DNA from: Nitrosomonadaceae bacterium
GTDB lineage: Bacteria > Pseudomonadota > Gammaproteobacteria > Burkholderiales > Nitrosomonadaceae
DNA length: 15,706 nt
Direction: 5' to 3'
Assembly: GCA_919902625.1 (NCBI GenBank)
Contig: CAKKRO010000155.1
Coordinates: 1-15,706 of the forward strand
In this document: in pieces, positions 1 through 7,475 of the stretch
Layout of the letters: each line of letters starts with the position of its first letter
How positions within the stretch are numbered: position 1 is the stretch's first letter
The notes under the pieces: generated by a model
Databases searched by the model: none
Told to the model about the DNA's origin: nothing
The model's input: only the letters and a program-made list of their open reading frames with translations
Translations under genes and position numbers: made by a program

Positions 1-572
1 CAAATTTTCAAACACCCACCTTGTTCCAGATAGCCAAAGATCTGCGCCAGATGCAAATCAATATCAGTGTTGCCGAGGCAGATATCGGCCAACTGCATAT
101 CGGTCAGCGCATTAACTTTACCGTGGATGCTTTTCAGCAGCGCAAATTCAGCGGCATTGTCAAACAAGTCCGGCTCAATCCCACAATTCAGGAAAATGTC
201 GTCACCTATAATGTGATTGCAATGGTTGATAATGATGATGGCGCATTATTGCCCGGCATGACAGCGAATATTCATTTTGTTGTCATGCAAAAAACAGATG
301 TCTTACGTGTGCCCAATGCCGCTTTACGCTATCAACCCAAAGACATTGAATCCAGTGAAGGCAGCAAAACAGCACGATCAGACCATCGATCCGTGCTGTA
401 CCAATTGTCCGCCAACAGCAAACCTATGCCTGTCAGCGTCACCACCGGCATTTCTGACGGCAACTTCACTGAAATTATTGAAGGTGCGGTACAGGCGGGT
501 GATAAAGCGATTATTAGTGAAATAACCGATAAAAAAGAATCCGAAAGTAAATTCCGGTTAAGAATATTCTGA
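1..572 (+). CDS. macA: MacA-family periplasmic adaptor (membrane fusion protein), 3' part only
   Basis: The gene is cut by the left window edge. The frame is open from base 3, and the first readable residues (NFQTPTLFQIAKDL) match the segment of MacA/HlyD adaptors that leads from the lipoyl/hairpin region into the beta-barrel. About 190 C-terminal residues are present: a beta-barrel domain (SVAEADIGQL, then GQRINFTVDAF) and a membrane-proximal domain ending near the stop. Members of the family sit in the periplasm, anchored in the inner membrane, and link a MacB-type ABC transporter to a TolC-like outer membrane channel. The stop overlaps the start of the ATPase gene by one base (TGATG), which indicates translational coupling. 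A TTG at 21 is internal and is not a start. The substrate cannot be told from sequence. Family assignment is secure; true MacA versus another adaptor of the same family is an inference. Confidence 0.9.
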   Translation, partial: NFQTPTLFQIAKDLRQMQINISVAEADIGQLHIGQRINFTVDAFQQRKFSGIVKQVRLNPTIQENVVTYNVIAMVDNDDGALLPGMTANIHFVVMQKTDVLRVPNAALRYQPKDIESSEGSKTARSDHRSVLYQLSANSKPMPVSVTTGISDGNFTEIIEGAVQAGDKAIISEITDKKESESKFRLRIF

Positions 573-1321
573 TGCCATCGATCCAGCCTCATCACGTTAT
601 CAACCCGCTTATCAAAATAGAGAATCTTTGTAAAAGCTATAGCCTGGAAGACGCCAATGGAAGAACCATCATGAATCAGGTTCTATTTAATATCAACCTG
701 ACGATCAACCAGGGTGAGTTTGTTGCGATCATGGGACAATCCGGATCAGGCAAATCAACGCTGATGAATATACTGGGTTGCCTCGATACACCCACCAGCG
801 GATCGTACTGGTTATCAGAGAAAAATGCCGCAGCGCTTTCCGGCGATGAACTCGCACGTATCCGTAATCGCAGCATCGGTTTTGTGTTTCAAGGGTTTAA
901 TCTGCTCAAACGCATGACGGCATTGGATAACGTAGCGGCACCGTTACTGTATGCCGGCGTCAGCCGTTCTAACAGCCGCAGGCAAGCGTTAGAATTTCTT
1001 CGCCGCACCGGATTGGAAAATTTTGCCCTGCACCAGCCTAATCAGCTTTCCGGCGGCCAGCAACAACGTGTTGCGATCAGCCGGGCCTTGATCAATCAGC
1101 CTGCGTTAATTCTAGCCGATGAGCCGACAGGAAATCTCGATTCACAAACCAGCCGCGAAATCATGTCATTGTTTGCACAACTCAATCGCGACCAGGGCAT
1201 TACTATCGTACTGGTCACGCATGAAGATACTATCGCAGCTTATGCGAAGCGCTTAATTCGTTTAAAAGACGGGCATGTCATCTATGATAAGAACAATGAC
1301 CGGTCTCTACGGACACAATGA
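572..1321 (+). CDS. ABC transporter ATP-binding protein (MacB/LolD type)
   Basis: A 249-residue cytoplasmic ATPase with every ABC motif in place: Walker A GQSGSGKS (55-62), Q-loop Q107, signature LSGGQQQR (159-166), Walker B ending LADE (181-184) and switch H217. It would power the permease encoded next to it; in MacB-type systems ATP hydrolysis drives a mechanotransmission cycle that pushes periplasmic substrate out through the adaptor and a TolC-like channel. In E. coli MacB the ATPase and permease are one polypeptide. Here they are separate genes, as in LolCDE and many other members of the superfamily. It overlaps the adaptor stop by one base and the permease start by four (ATGA). The ATG at 572 is favoured because of this coupling and because about 14 residues precede the first beta strand, as is usual. 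Confidence 0.95.
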   Translation: MPSIQPHHVINPLIKIENLCKSYSLEDANGRTIMNQVLFNINLTINQGEFVAIMGQSGSGKSTLMNILGCLDTPTSGSYWLSEKNAAALSGDELARIRNRSIGFVFQGFNLLKRMTALDNVAAPLLYAGVSRSNSRRQALEFLRRTGLENFALHQPNQLSGGQQQRVAISRALINQPALILADEPTGNLDSQTSREIMSLFAQLNRDQGITIVLVTHEDTIAAYAKRLIRLKDGHVIYDKNNDRSLRTQ

Positions 1322-2541
1322 ACCTGTTCTCAATTATTGGTGAAGCATTGCGCGCCTTGCGTCAAAATCGCCTGCGCACAGGACTGACCATGCTGGGCAT
1401 GATCATTGGAGTCGCCGCTGTCGTTTTGATGTTATCCATTGGCCAAGGCGCCCAAACCAAGATCAATCAATCTATCGCGGCTATGGGCAGTCATCTTTTT
1501 ATCGTGGTTCCAGGCGCCACATCCTCCGGTGGATTTAGTTTTGGCAGTGGTACCATCAAAACCTTAACGATCAATGATGCCCATGCCATTGCAGAATTGC
1601 CGTCAATCGGCGCGACGGCGCCTGTCATTACGGGTACGGCGCAACTCAATTACGCTGCCAAGAATTGGAGCACCATCATTACAGGCACCACCCCTGATTA
1701 TTTTGCGGTGGGCAGCTGGAAAATGGAGTCAGGCACAACTTTTTCAGAATCTGATCTGCGCTCGGCTGCGCGCGTAGTTGTCCTGGGATCGATCACCGCA
1801 AAAAACCTGTTTAATGATGAAGATCCTGTTGGAAAAACCATACGCATTACCAACCGCCCCTTTCTGGTTGTTGGCGTGCTGATGGCTAAAGGGCAAAGTC
1901 TGACGGGGCGTGACCAGGATGACAATGTTTTCATACCCATCACCACCAGTGAAAGGCAAATTACCGGCAGCCAGTTTCCGGGCTCTATCCGCTACATGCT
2001 GGCACAGGGAAATTCAGCGGATGATATGGATATTGCCGAGATTGAAATGGTTCAATTACTGCGCCAACGTCATCGTATCTCAGCCGGAAAAGAAAATGAT
2101 TTCACGGTACGCAATTTAACCGCTATCGCTGATGTGGCTACCAGTGCAGCCAAAGTGATGTCTATGGTATTAGGCGCTATTGCATCGGTCTCCTTACTGG
2201 TGGGCGGGATCGGGATTATGAATATCATGCTGGTATCTGTCACTGAACGCACGCGTGAAATTGGCATTCGCATGGCCATTGGCGCTAATCAACGTGCTAT
2301 TCTTACTCAATTCCTGCTGGAAGCCATGATGATTTGCAGTATGGGTGGATTGATTGGCGTGGTATTAGGCATTGGCGGCGCCTGGTTGGTAAGCCAGGTG
2401 GCTGATATGCTCATTGTCGTCACACTTGGAATGATTGGTTTAGCTTTTCTGTTTGCTTCAGCAGTCGGTATATTCTTTGGGTTTTATCCGGCAAAAAAAG
2501 CAGCATCACTTAAACCCGTTGACGCACTGCGCTATGAATGA
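1318..2541 (+). CDS. MacB-type ABC transporter permease
   Basis: A 407-residue inner-membrane permease. It has an N-terminal membrane helix (about 22-42, LTMLGMIIGVAAVV), a large periplasmic MacB_PCD domain (about 45-270), and an FtsX-like C-terminal core with three helices (about 281-306, 330-357 and 367-390). The coupling segment SVTERTREIGIRMAIGA and the terminal YPAKKAASLKPVDALRYE are hallmarks of the family. The length fits stand-alone permeases of this type. It starts inside the ATPase stop codon (ATGA), so it forms a complex with that ATPase and the upstream adaptor. Such systems export macrolides, peptides, siderophores or lipoprotein-like molecules; the substrate here is unknown. No outer membrane channel gene follows, so a TolC-like partner would lie elsewhere or upstream of the window. 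Confidence 0.93.
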   Translation: MNLFSIIGEALRALRQNRLRTGLTMLGMIIGVAAVVLMLSIGQGAQTKINQSIAAMGSHLFIVVPGATSSGGFSFGSGTIKTLTINDAHAIAELPSIGATAPVITGTAQLNYAAKNWSTIITGTTPDYFAVGSWKMESGTTFSESDLRSAARVVVLGSITAKNLFNDEDPVGKTIRITNRPFLVVGVLMAKGQSLTGRDQDDNVFIPITTSERQITGSQFPGSIRYMLAQGNSADDMDIAEIEMVQLLRQRHRISAGKENDFTVRNLTAIADVATSAAKVMSMVLGAIASVSLLVGGIGIMNIMLVSVTERTREIGIRMAIGANQRAILTQFLLEAMMICSMGGLIGVVLGIGGAWLVSQVADMLIVVTLGMIGLAFLFASAVGIFFGFYPAKKAASLKPVDALRYE

Positions 2542-2669
2542 CCCATCAGTTATGATTTAAACTACAATTGCAAATTTTGTGAATAGCTCAGTTTTATAAC
2601 GTTTATTGTTAGTTTACTTAAACTTTGTTTAATCAATAATTTCCTAATGTGGAAAGAGGGAAGTGCCCC
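2542..2669 (+). promoter_or_regulatory. AT-rich leader between the transporter operon and exoD, with RBS
   Basis: These 128 bases are strongly AT-rich and have no coding potential. A purine-rich AGAGGG at 2655-2660 lies nine bases before the ATG at 2670 and fixes that start. I see no well-formed -35/-10 pair and no hairpin followed by a T-run, so neither a promoter nor a terminator for the transporter operon can be placed exactly. Confidence 0.4.
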
Positions 2670-3290
2670 ATGACGATCAAAGAACGCCCTACTTCTGATT
2701 TTCTGGCAATCGTTGTCGTAGAAAATACAAAAGAAGCGATGACGGTAGGCGAGATCAAGAATGCGCTGCATGAGCGTGGTTTTGGTATCTTGATGGCCAT
2801 CGCTGCTTTGCCAATTTGTCTTCCAATCCCTGTTCCGCCCGGCTATACCACATTCTTTTCTATCCCATTATTTATCTTCTCAATCCAAATGATTCTTGGC
2901 ATGCGGGCACCCTGGCTACCCATCTGGATTGAGAAAAAACAAATTAAACGATCAAATCTTGAAAAAATAATTACCAAAGCAAATCCCTGGCTCAAGAAAA
3001 TTGAAGAACGCATGCAACCGCGCATGACCTATATCAGCGTGCATACATGGGAAAGAATTATCGGTATTTTTTCGTTTGTATTTGCTGTATCGATAGCGCT
3101 CCCGATACCCCTGACCAATTTCCCGCCAGGCTGGGGGATACTGATCATGTCATTAGGACTTCTTAACCGGGATGGTCTAACCATATTGATCGGTATGATT
3201 ATTGGCACGATTGGAATAGGCATCACTATGATTATCCTGGTAATGCTGTGGATGGGAGTGTCCATGCCATCATTCCAGTCGTTCTATTAA
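2670..3290 (+). CDS. ExoD-family membrane protein
   Basis: A 206-residue integral membrane protein of the ExoD family (the family named after Rhizobium exoD, linked to exopolysaccharide synthesis and alkali sensitivity; biochemical activity unknown). Seen here: an amphipathic N-terminal segment (TVGEIKNALHERGFG); a helix pair around the conserved LPICLPIPVPPGYTTFFSIP; a charged loop with the motif MRAPWLPIWIEKK; a second turn with the internally similar SIALPIPLTNFPPGWGILIM; and a C-terminal hydrophobic segment ILIGMIIGTIGIGITMIILV. The two Pro-rich LPIP turns reflect the internal repeat typical of the family. An in-frame GTG at 2649 would add seven residues but lies before the AGAGGG ribosome site, so ATG 2670 is chosen. 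The gene stands alone between the export operon and a convergent gene 11 bases away. Confidence 0.85.
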   Translation: MTIKERPTSDFLAIVVVENTKEAMTVGEIKNALHERGFGILMAIAALPICLPIPVPPGYTTFFSIPLFIFSIQMILGMRAPWLPIWIEKKQIKRSNLEKIITKANPWLKKIEERMQPRMTYISVHTWERIIGIFSFVFAVSIALPIPLTNFPPGWGILIMSLGLLNRDGLTILIGMIIGTIGIGITMIILVMLWMGVSMPSFQSFY

Positions 3291-3301
3291 TTCATTTCCG
3301 A

Positions 3302-4414
3302 TTATAAAAACCGTAATAAGCTCTGTGGATGACTCCACTTAAGAGTCCGGTACATGCGACACAGCGGATAAAGAATGACCAGCACTAATACGGTGATCAA
3401 ATAGGTTTGCAGTAAACCACCTTGTTCAATAAAAGGATTGAGCACACCCAGGATACAAAAGTGCGCAAGATAAAAGAACAGAGCAGTTTGCCCATATACA
3501 AGCACAAATCCATTCTTACGAATACCAATGAATGGCTCTATCCGTATCATCACGGCAAGAATCATTGCCATCAAACCCAGTTCCAGCAAAGTATAAGCCA
3601 AACTAGGCGGATACTTACTGATATGCAGCCACTGAACCAGTGTGTCTCCTTCAAGATACATAAACAGATTGCCATAACCATCGATACTGCGAATCACTAC
3701 AAACAAAACCAGTGCTGATAAGCCGCTCACCCTCAGCAAACGCTCTACTGGCCATAATCCAGGCTGCTTTGACATGAGCCGCTCACCAAACGCCCAACCC
3801 AGCATCATGATGGCCAGCCAGGGTAATGCAGGGTATAACACGGTATAGGTTTCACCCAGTACCGGCGCAAAGGTTAACGCCAGCCAGAGCGGCACTTCAC
3901 CTCCCGGTTCCCACCATGCCCTAAGCAGCACTTCACTGCCCGCAAGTATAACGATCGCCAGAAAAAGAACCGCACGTTGCCCCAGCCGCTGCAATGGAAC
4001 CATCAGCATCATGCTGATCCCGATCGCATAAAGAACTTGCAGCAGAACCTGCCCGGAAGCCAGTGAAAATAAACAAAGATCAATGAACGCAATAAAAGCG
4101 CCCCGGGTTAATAATTCGCGATCAATCACAGAATGACTCATACCTTGTTCACGGCGCTGAGTATTACTGATTGCAATGGCTGTGCCTGCCAGAAAAATAA
4201 AAGTAGGCGCACAGATATGGGTGATCCAGCGAGTGAGAAACTGATCGGCAGCAAATAGATCGCCGCTTTCATAGAGCAATACGGAATCAGCAAAAATCCG
4301 ATGTTCATTAAAGAACCATGAGGTATGGTCAAGTGCCATCAGCATCATGACCAATCCGCGTAACCAATCTATGGCTGCGATACGTTGTGTATTTTTATCG
4401 AATTGAACAATCAC
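3302..4414 (-). CDS. DUF1624 / HGSNAT-like multi-pass membrane acetyltransferase
   Basis: A 370-residue membrane protein with about ten hydrophobic segments. The N-terminal motif (IDWLRGLVMMLMALDHTSWF, about residues 14-33) followed by RWITHICAPTFIFLAG is characteristic of the DUF1624 family, related to the catalytic domain of heparan-alpha-glucosaminide N-acetyltransferase. That enzyme moves an acetyl group from cytosolic acetyl-CoA to a sugar across the membrane, with a membrane-embedded His. H30 in the motif is a candidate equivalent. Bacterial members are mostly uncharacterised; a cell-surface glycan acceptor is an inference. The start is GTG at 4414; an in-frame stop lies just upstream, so no earlier start is possible, and no clear Shine-Dalgarno is visible. 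It lies 59 bases downstream of proB on the same strand and may be the last gene of an obgE-proB transcript. Confidence 0.8.
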   Translation of the reverse strand: MIVQFDKNTQRIAAIDWLRGLVMMLMALDHTSWFFNEHRIFADSVLLYESGDLFAADQFLTRWITHICAPTFIFLAGTAIAISNTQRREQGMSHSVIDRELLTRGAFIAFIDLCLFSLASGQVLLQVLYAIGISMMLMVPLQRLGQRAVLFLAIVILAGSEVLLRAWWEPGGEVPLWLALTFAPVLGETYTVLYPALPWLAIMMLGWAFGERLMSKQPGLWPVERLLRVSGLSALVLFVVIRSIDGYGNLFMYLEGDTLVQWLHISKYPPSLAYTLLELGLMAMILAVMIRIEPFIGIRKNGFVLVYGQTALFFYLAHFCILGVLNPFIEQGGLLQTYLITVLVLVILYPLCRMYRTLKWSHPQSLLRFL

Positions 4415-4473
4415 GGATGTTTCTGGATAGAATCAAACAAATAATGAACCTCATTAAATGTTTTCAATTGAAA

Positions 4474-5583
4474 TTAAAGCAACACCAGGTTATTTCTATG
4501 AATTAACTCCGGTTCATCCACATAACCCAGTATCGTCTCGATTTCACTACTGGCTTGCCTCAGAATCTTCTGTGTTTCAACAGCACTATAATTAATCAGC
4601 CCACGTGCAATCTCCCTGCCCTCTTCGTCAAGACAAGATACTGCTTCCCCGCGCTCGAATTCACCCTCGACACTGATGACACCAATGGACAACAGACTTT
4701 TCCCATCTGCAGCCAGTGCCTTGACTGCCCCTTTATCAAGCGTGACATAACCACGCACCTGCAAATAATCGGCAAGCCACTGCTTACGTGCCGCCAATAC
4801 CGGTATTCTCGCCAATAAACGAGTGCCAATGGCTTCATCCTGACTCAGGCGAACTAACACGTTGTCCTCATGGCCCGAAGCAATGAGGGTATCTGCGCCA
4901 CTTCGTGCCGCTCGTTTGGCAGCAATTACTTTGCTCTGCATTCCTCCGCGACTGATACCGCTACCCGCTCCACCGGCCATTTTTTCAAGCGCAGGATCGC
5001 CCGCATTCACTTCGCTTAGTAATTTTGCATCCTGATGCTTACGCGGATCACTGGTAAATAAGCCGGCCTGGTCAGTCAGGATCACCAGCACATCAGCTTC
5101 AGTCAGATTCGTGACCAGTGCCGCCAAGGTGTCGTTATCACCAAAACGGATCTCATCAATGGCAACCGTGTCATTTTCATTAATGATTGGAATGATATTG
5201 AGTTTCAACAGGGTCGTCAGAGTTGAGCGTGCGTTGAGATAACGCTTCCGGTTGGACAAATCTTCATGAGTCAAAAGCACTTGGGCGGTTTGCAGGCCAT
5301 ATTCAGAAAAGCTGGATGCATAGGCCTGCGCCAGCCCCATTTGCCCGACGGCAGCCGCAGCTTGCAATTCATACAGTGCGGTGGGGCGATTTTCCCAGTT
5401 TAATCGCTGCATGCCCTCGGCAATCGCGCCCGAAGAGACCAGGATAATTTCCTTGCCCATTTGTTTCAGGATTGCAATTTGTGCCGCCCAACAGGCCAGT
5501 GCAGAGTGATCAAGCCCTTTGCCCTGATTGGTCACCAAGCTGCTGCCTACTTTGATGACAATACGGCGCGCTTGCTTTAACAT
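4474..5583 (-). CDS. proB: Glutamate 5-kinase
   Basis: A 369-residue cytoplasmic enzyme that phosphorylates L-glutamate to gamma-glutamyl phosphate, the first step of proline synthesis and usually feedback-inhibited by proline. The amino-acid-kinase domain (about 1-260) shows KVGSS (11-15), VSSGAIAEG (49-57), NENDT (135-139), FGDND (147-151), the nucleotide site LTDQAGLFTSDPR (169-181) and GGMQSK (213-218). A C-terminal PUA domain (about 277-355) contains the KGAVKAL and GLINYSA segments. The length matches full-size bacterial ProB (E. coli 367). The start overlaps the end of obgE by seven bases, so the two are probably translated together; the Shine-Dalgarno is weak (AGCGAG). The partner gene proA is not in the window. 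Confidence 0.97.
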   Translation of the reverse strand: MLKQARRIVIKVGSSLVTNQGKGLDHSALACWAAQIAILKQMGKEIILVSSGAIAEGMQRLNWENRPTALYELQAAAAVGQMGLAQAYASSFSEYGLQTAQVLLTHEDLSNRKRYLNARSTLTTLLKLNIIPIINENDTVAIDEIRFGDNDTLAALVTNLTEADVLVILTDQAGLFTSDPRKHQDAKLLSEVNAGDPALEKMAGGAGSGISRGGMQSKVIAAKRAARSGADTLIASGHEDNVLVRLSQDEAIGTRLLARIPVLAARKQWLADYLQVRGYVTLDKGAVKALAADGKSLLSIGVISVEGEFERGEAVSCLDEEGREIARGLINYSAVETQKILRQASSEIETILGYVDEPELIHRNNLVLL

Positions 5584-6641
5584 GGATTCAACAGCTCGCT
5601 TTCTGGAATTTGATTATCAGTCTGTGGTGGTAAATTTTGTTCCAGATAATCCATGATGGCATAGGTTAGAAGCTTACAACCTTCGCCTGTCAATGCGGAA
5701 ATAATAAAGTATTTGTCTTTCCATCCCAGTTTGCCAGCAAATTGACGGCATAACTCAGCACGCTCTTCCTCTGGCATCATGTCAGTTTTGTTCAATACCA
5801 GCCAGCGCGGTTTCTGATAAAGGGATTCATCATATTTCTGCAATTCTTTGGCGAGTGCGTGGGCTTCATGAACAAGATCTGTGTTTTCATTCAATGGCTT
5901 CATATCGACCACATGGAGTAACAGACGGGTACGCGTCAAATGTTTTAAAAAACGATGCCCTAATCCAATGCCTTCAGCAGCGCCTTCAATTAAACCAGGG
6001 ATATCCGCCATCACGAAACTCCGGTTTTGGTCTACTCGCACCATGCCCAGATTAGGTTGCAAGGTTGTGAACGGATAATCCGCCACCTTTGGGCGTGCGG
6101 CAGATACCGCACGTATGAGCGTTGATTTTCCAGCATTTGGCATACCCAACAAACCCACATCGGCCAGAACTTTAAGCTCCAGCTTAAGTTCAAATTCCTG
6201 CCCCGGCTCTCCGTTTGTGAACTGACGCGGCGCACGGTTAGTACTGGATTTGAAATGCAGATTACCTATCCCGCCTTCCCCGCCTTTGGCCAAGAGGACC
6301 TTTTGCTGATCATGCACCAAATCTGCAATTGTTTCATCGGTATTGCTATCTTTAACCAACGTACCGACAGGCATACGCAGTATGATATCTTCAGCGCTTT
6401 TTCCATACCGGTCAGAGCCTTGCCCGTTCTGACCGTTTCTGGCGCGATGAATGCGTGCAAAGCGATAATCAATCAATGTATTGATATTACGGTCCGCTAT
6501 TGCAAATACGCTGCCGCCGCGCCCTCCGTCACCTCCGTCTGGCCCGCCTCGAGGAATATATTTCTCGCGGCGGAAGCTCGCAACACCATCGCCTCCTTTG
6601 CCAGCCAATACCTGAATAATCGCTTCATCAATAAACTTCAT
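5577..6641 (-). CDS. obgE: Obg-family GTPase (ObgE/CgtA)
   Basis: A 354-residue GTPase that acts in late 50S subunit assembly and in growth and stress control. The N-terminal Obg fold (1-158) is glycine-rich (GKGGDGVASFRREKYIPRGG, from residue 14). The G domain shows G1 GMPNAGKS (166-173), a switch around YPFTTLQPNLG (189-199), G3 DIPG (213-216), G4 NKTD (284-287) and G5 SALTG (315-319). It ends with a short acidic tail and lacks the OCT domain found in Gram-positive Obg. It follows rpmA after an intrinsic terminator, the classic rplU-rpmA-obgE order, so it is probably expressed partly by read-through. An AGGA lies only three bases before the ATG and a TATAAT at 6650-6655 nine bases before it; see the findings. 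Confidence 0.97.
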   Translation of the reverse strand: MKFIDEAIIQVLAGKGGDGVASFRREKYIPRGGPDGGDGGRGGSVFAIADRNINTLIDYRFARIHRARNGQNGQGSDRYGKSAEDIILRMPVGTLVKDSNTDETIADLVHDQQKVLLAKGGEGGIGNLHFKSSTNRAPRQFTNGEPGQEFELKLELKVLADVGLLGMPNAGKSTLIRAVSAARPKVADYPFTTLQPNLGMVRVDQNRSFVMADIPGLIEGAAEGIGLGHRFLKHLTRTRLLLHVVDMKPLNENTDLVHEAHALAKELQKYDESLYQKPRWLVLNKTDMMPEEERAELCRQFAGKLGWKDKYFIISALTGEGCKLLTYAIMDYLEQNLPPQTDNQIPESELLNPC

Positions 6642-6662
6642 AAATCCTGATTATAAATTCCC

Positions 6663-6678
6663 TGCTATTTTTATAGCA
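6663..6678. repeat. Small perfect inverted repeat upstream of obgE
   Basis: TGCTAT and ATAGCA (6663-6668 and 6673-6678) flank a TTTT spacer, giving a six-base stem with a four-base loop. It lies between the rpmA terminator and the obgE start. It has no T-run of its own. It could be an operator-like site or chance; I see no way to choose from sequence alone. Confidence 0.35.
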
Positions 6679-6688
6679 CCCTGTAAAC

Positions 6689-6720
6689 AAAAAAGCCCCA
6701 TCGCTTTGGACAGGGCTTTT
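6689..6720 (-). terminator. Intrinsic terminator after rpmA
   Basis: Read on the minus strand, an eight-base stem AAAAGCCC/GGGCTTTT (arms 6713-6720 and 6691-6698) is followed by a run of six T (complement of 6689-6694). It lies about 30 bases after the rpmA stop and before obgE, where it would end or reduce the ribosomal protein transcript. The arm symmetry gives the plus strand a short CTTTT tail too, but no plus-strand gene ends here. Confidence 0.85.
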
Positions 6721-6747
6721 CGGATACAGTTTGATATTTTTGTATTT

Positions 6748-7005
6748 TTATGCCGGTATCACACTGGCAACTTTACGTTTTAGCACGCCCTTGATACTAA
6801 AATTTACTTTTCCTGTCACTTTGGCAAATAAAGTATGATCCTTACCGATACCAACATTTTCTCCCGGATGAACCTGTGTGCCGCGCTGCCTGACAATAAT
6901 CGATCCGGCTGAAATTAACTCACCGCCATAACGCTTGACCCCAAGCCGTTTTGAATGTGAATCACGTCCATTTCTGGAGCTTCCGCCCGCTTTTTTATGT
7001 GCCAT
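6748..7005 (-). CDS. rpmA: 50S ribosomal protein L27 (bL27)
   Basis: An 85-residue ribosomal protein whose basic, flexible N-terminus (MAHKKAGGSSRNGRDSHSK) reaches toward the peptidyl transferase centre; the rest is the usual small beta-barrel (GSIIVRQRGTQVHPGENVGIG). The length equals that of E. coli L27. The protein begins MAHKKAGG with no N-terminal extension of the kind that is cleaved in Firmicutes. A strong AGGAG (7014-7018) lies eight bases before the ATG and overlaps the rplU stop, so the two genes are coupled with only 12 bases between them. It ends about 30 bases before an intrinsic terminator. Confidence 0.98.
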   Translation of the reverse strand: MAHKKAGGSSRNGRDSHSKRLGVKRYGGELISAGSIIVRQRGTQVHPGENVGIGKDHTLFAKVTGKVNFSIKGVLKRKVASVIPA

Positions 7006-7017
7006 TTAAAATACTCC

Positions 7018-7329
7018 TTAAGCTGAAATACCAGTAATTTGTATTTCAGTGTAGTTCTGCCGATGACCCTGATGTTTCTGGTAGTGCTTACGGCGACGCA
7101 TCTTAAAGATGCGGATCTTGTCGTGGCGACCTTGACCCAGTACTGTTGCGCTAACTTTAGCGCCATTGACGAGCGGTGTTCCCATGGATACTTTATCACC
7201 ATCCGCAACCATCAATACCTGATCAATGATAAGCTCGCTTCCATTCTCCACTTCGAGCTGTTCCACCTTCAGTTTTTCACCCACTTGAATCCGATACTGC
7301 TTACCGCCGGTTTTTATGACCGCATACAT
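7018..7329 (-). CDS. rplU: 50S ribosomal protein L21 (bL21)
   Basis: A 103-residue ribosomal protein (MYAVIKTGGKQYRI... to ...NYTEIQITGISA) that binds 23S rRNA. It has the conserved KMRRRKHYQKHQGHRQ segment near the C-terminus. An in-frame ATG at 7341 would add four residues (MESN), but it has its purine stretch directly against it. The ATG at 7329 has a GGAG six bases before it and gives exactly the usual 103-residue length, so it is preferred. The gene is first in the rplU-rpmA-(obgE-proB) group and is read from a promoter with a perfect TATAAT at 7365-7370. Confidence 0.97.
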   Translation of the reverse strand: MYAVIKTGGKQYRIQVGEKLKVEQLEVENGSELIIDQVLMVADGDKVSMGTPLVNGAKVSATVLGQGRHDKIRIFKMRRRKHYQKHQGHRQNYTEIQITGISA

Positions 7330-7364
7330 ATTTGACTCCATACTTCCCTTTTACAGAACCGAGG

Positions 7365-7370
7365 ATTATA
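7365..7370 (-). promoter_or_regulatory. Probable -10 box of the rplU promoter
   Basis: On the minus strand the hexamer TATAAT is a perfect consensus -10, preceded directly by TG. Transcription would start near 7358, leaving a leader of about 30 bases before the rplU start. No good -35 hexamer lies 16-18 bases upstream, which is compatible with an upstream element or activator. The placement is an inference from sequence. Confidence 0.6.
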
Positions 7371-7422
7371 CATAAATAACCCCTGATTGTGGTAGAAAAT
7401 TTAGATCAATTTATCTTTATGC

Positions 7423-7452
7423 TTGACACTGAGGTGTTGTCATTCCTAACAT
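7423..7452 (+). promoter_or_regulatory. Probable ispB promoter
   Basis: A consensus TTGACA (7423-7428) is followed after 18 bases by TAACAT (7447-7452, four of six matches to TATAAT). A start near 7459 would give a leader of about 17 bases, containing AAGG (7465-7468) seven bases before the GTG start of ispB. It lies back to back with the rplU promoter in a 146-base divergent region. Confidence 0.55.
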
Positions 7453-7475
7453 AGCGTTTTCTACAAGGTAACATT

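Noticed and set aside
2649..2669. An upstream GTG start for the exoD-family gene
   Set aside because: The AGAGGG ribosome site lies downstream of that GTG and at the right distance from ATG 2670.
3422..3718. A 98-codon plus-strand frame opposite the acetyltransferase-like gene
   Set aside because: Its Gln/His/Thr/Lys-rich composition is that expected from reading a membrane-protein gene antisense.
6255..6650. A 131-codon plus-strand frame opposite obgE
   Set aside because: obgE has complete GTPase motifs in this stretch; the opposite frame shows no family features.
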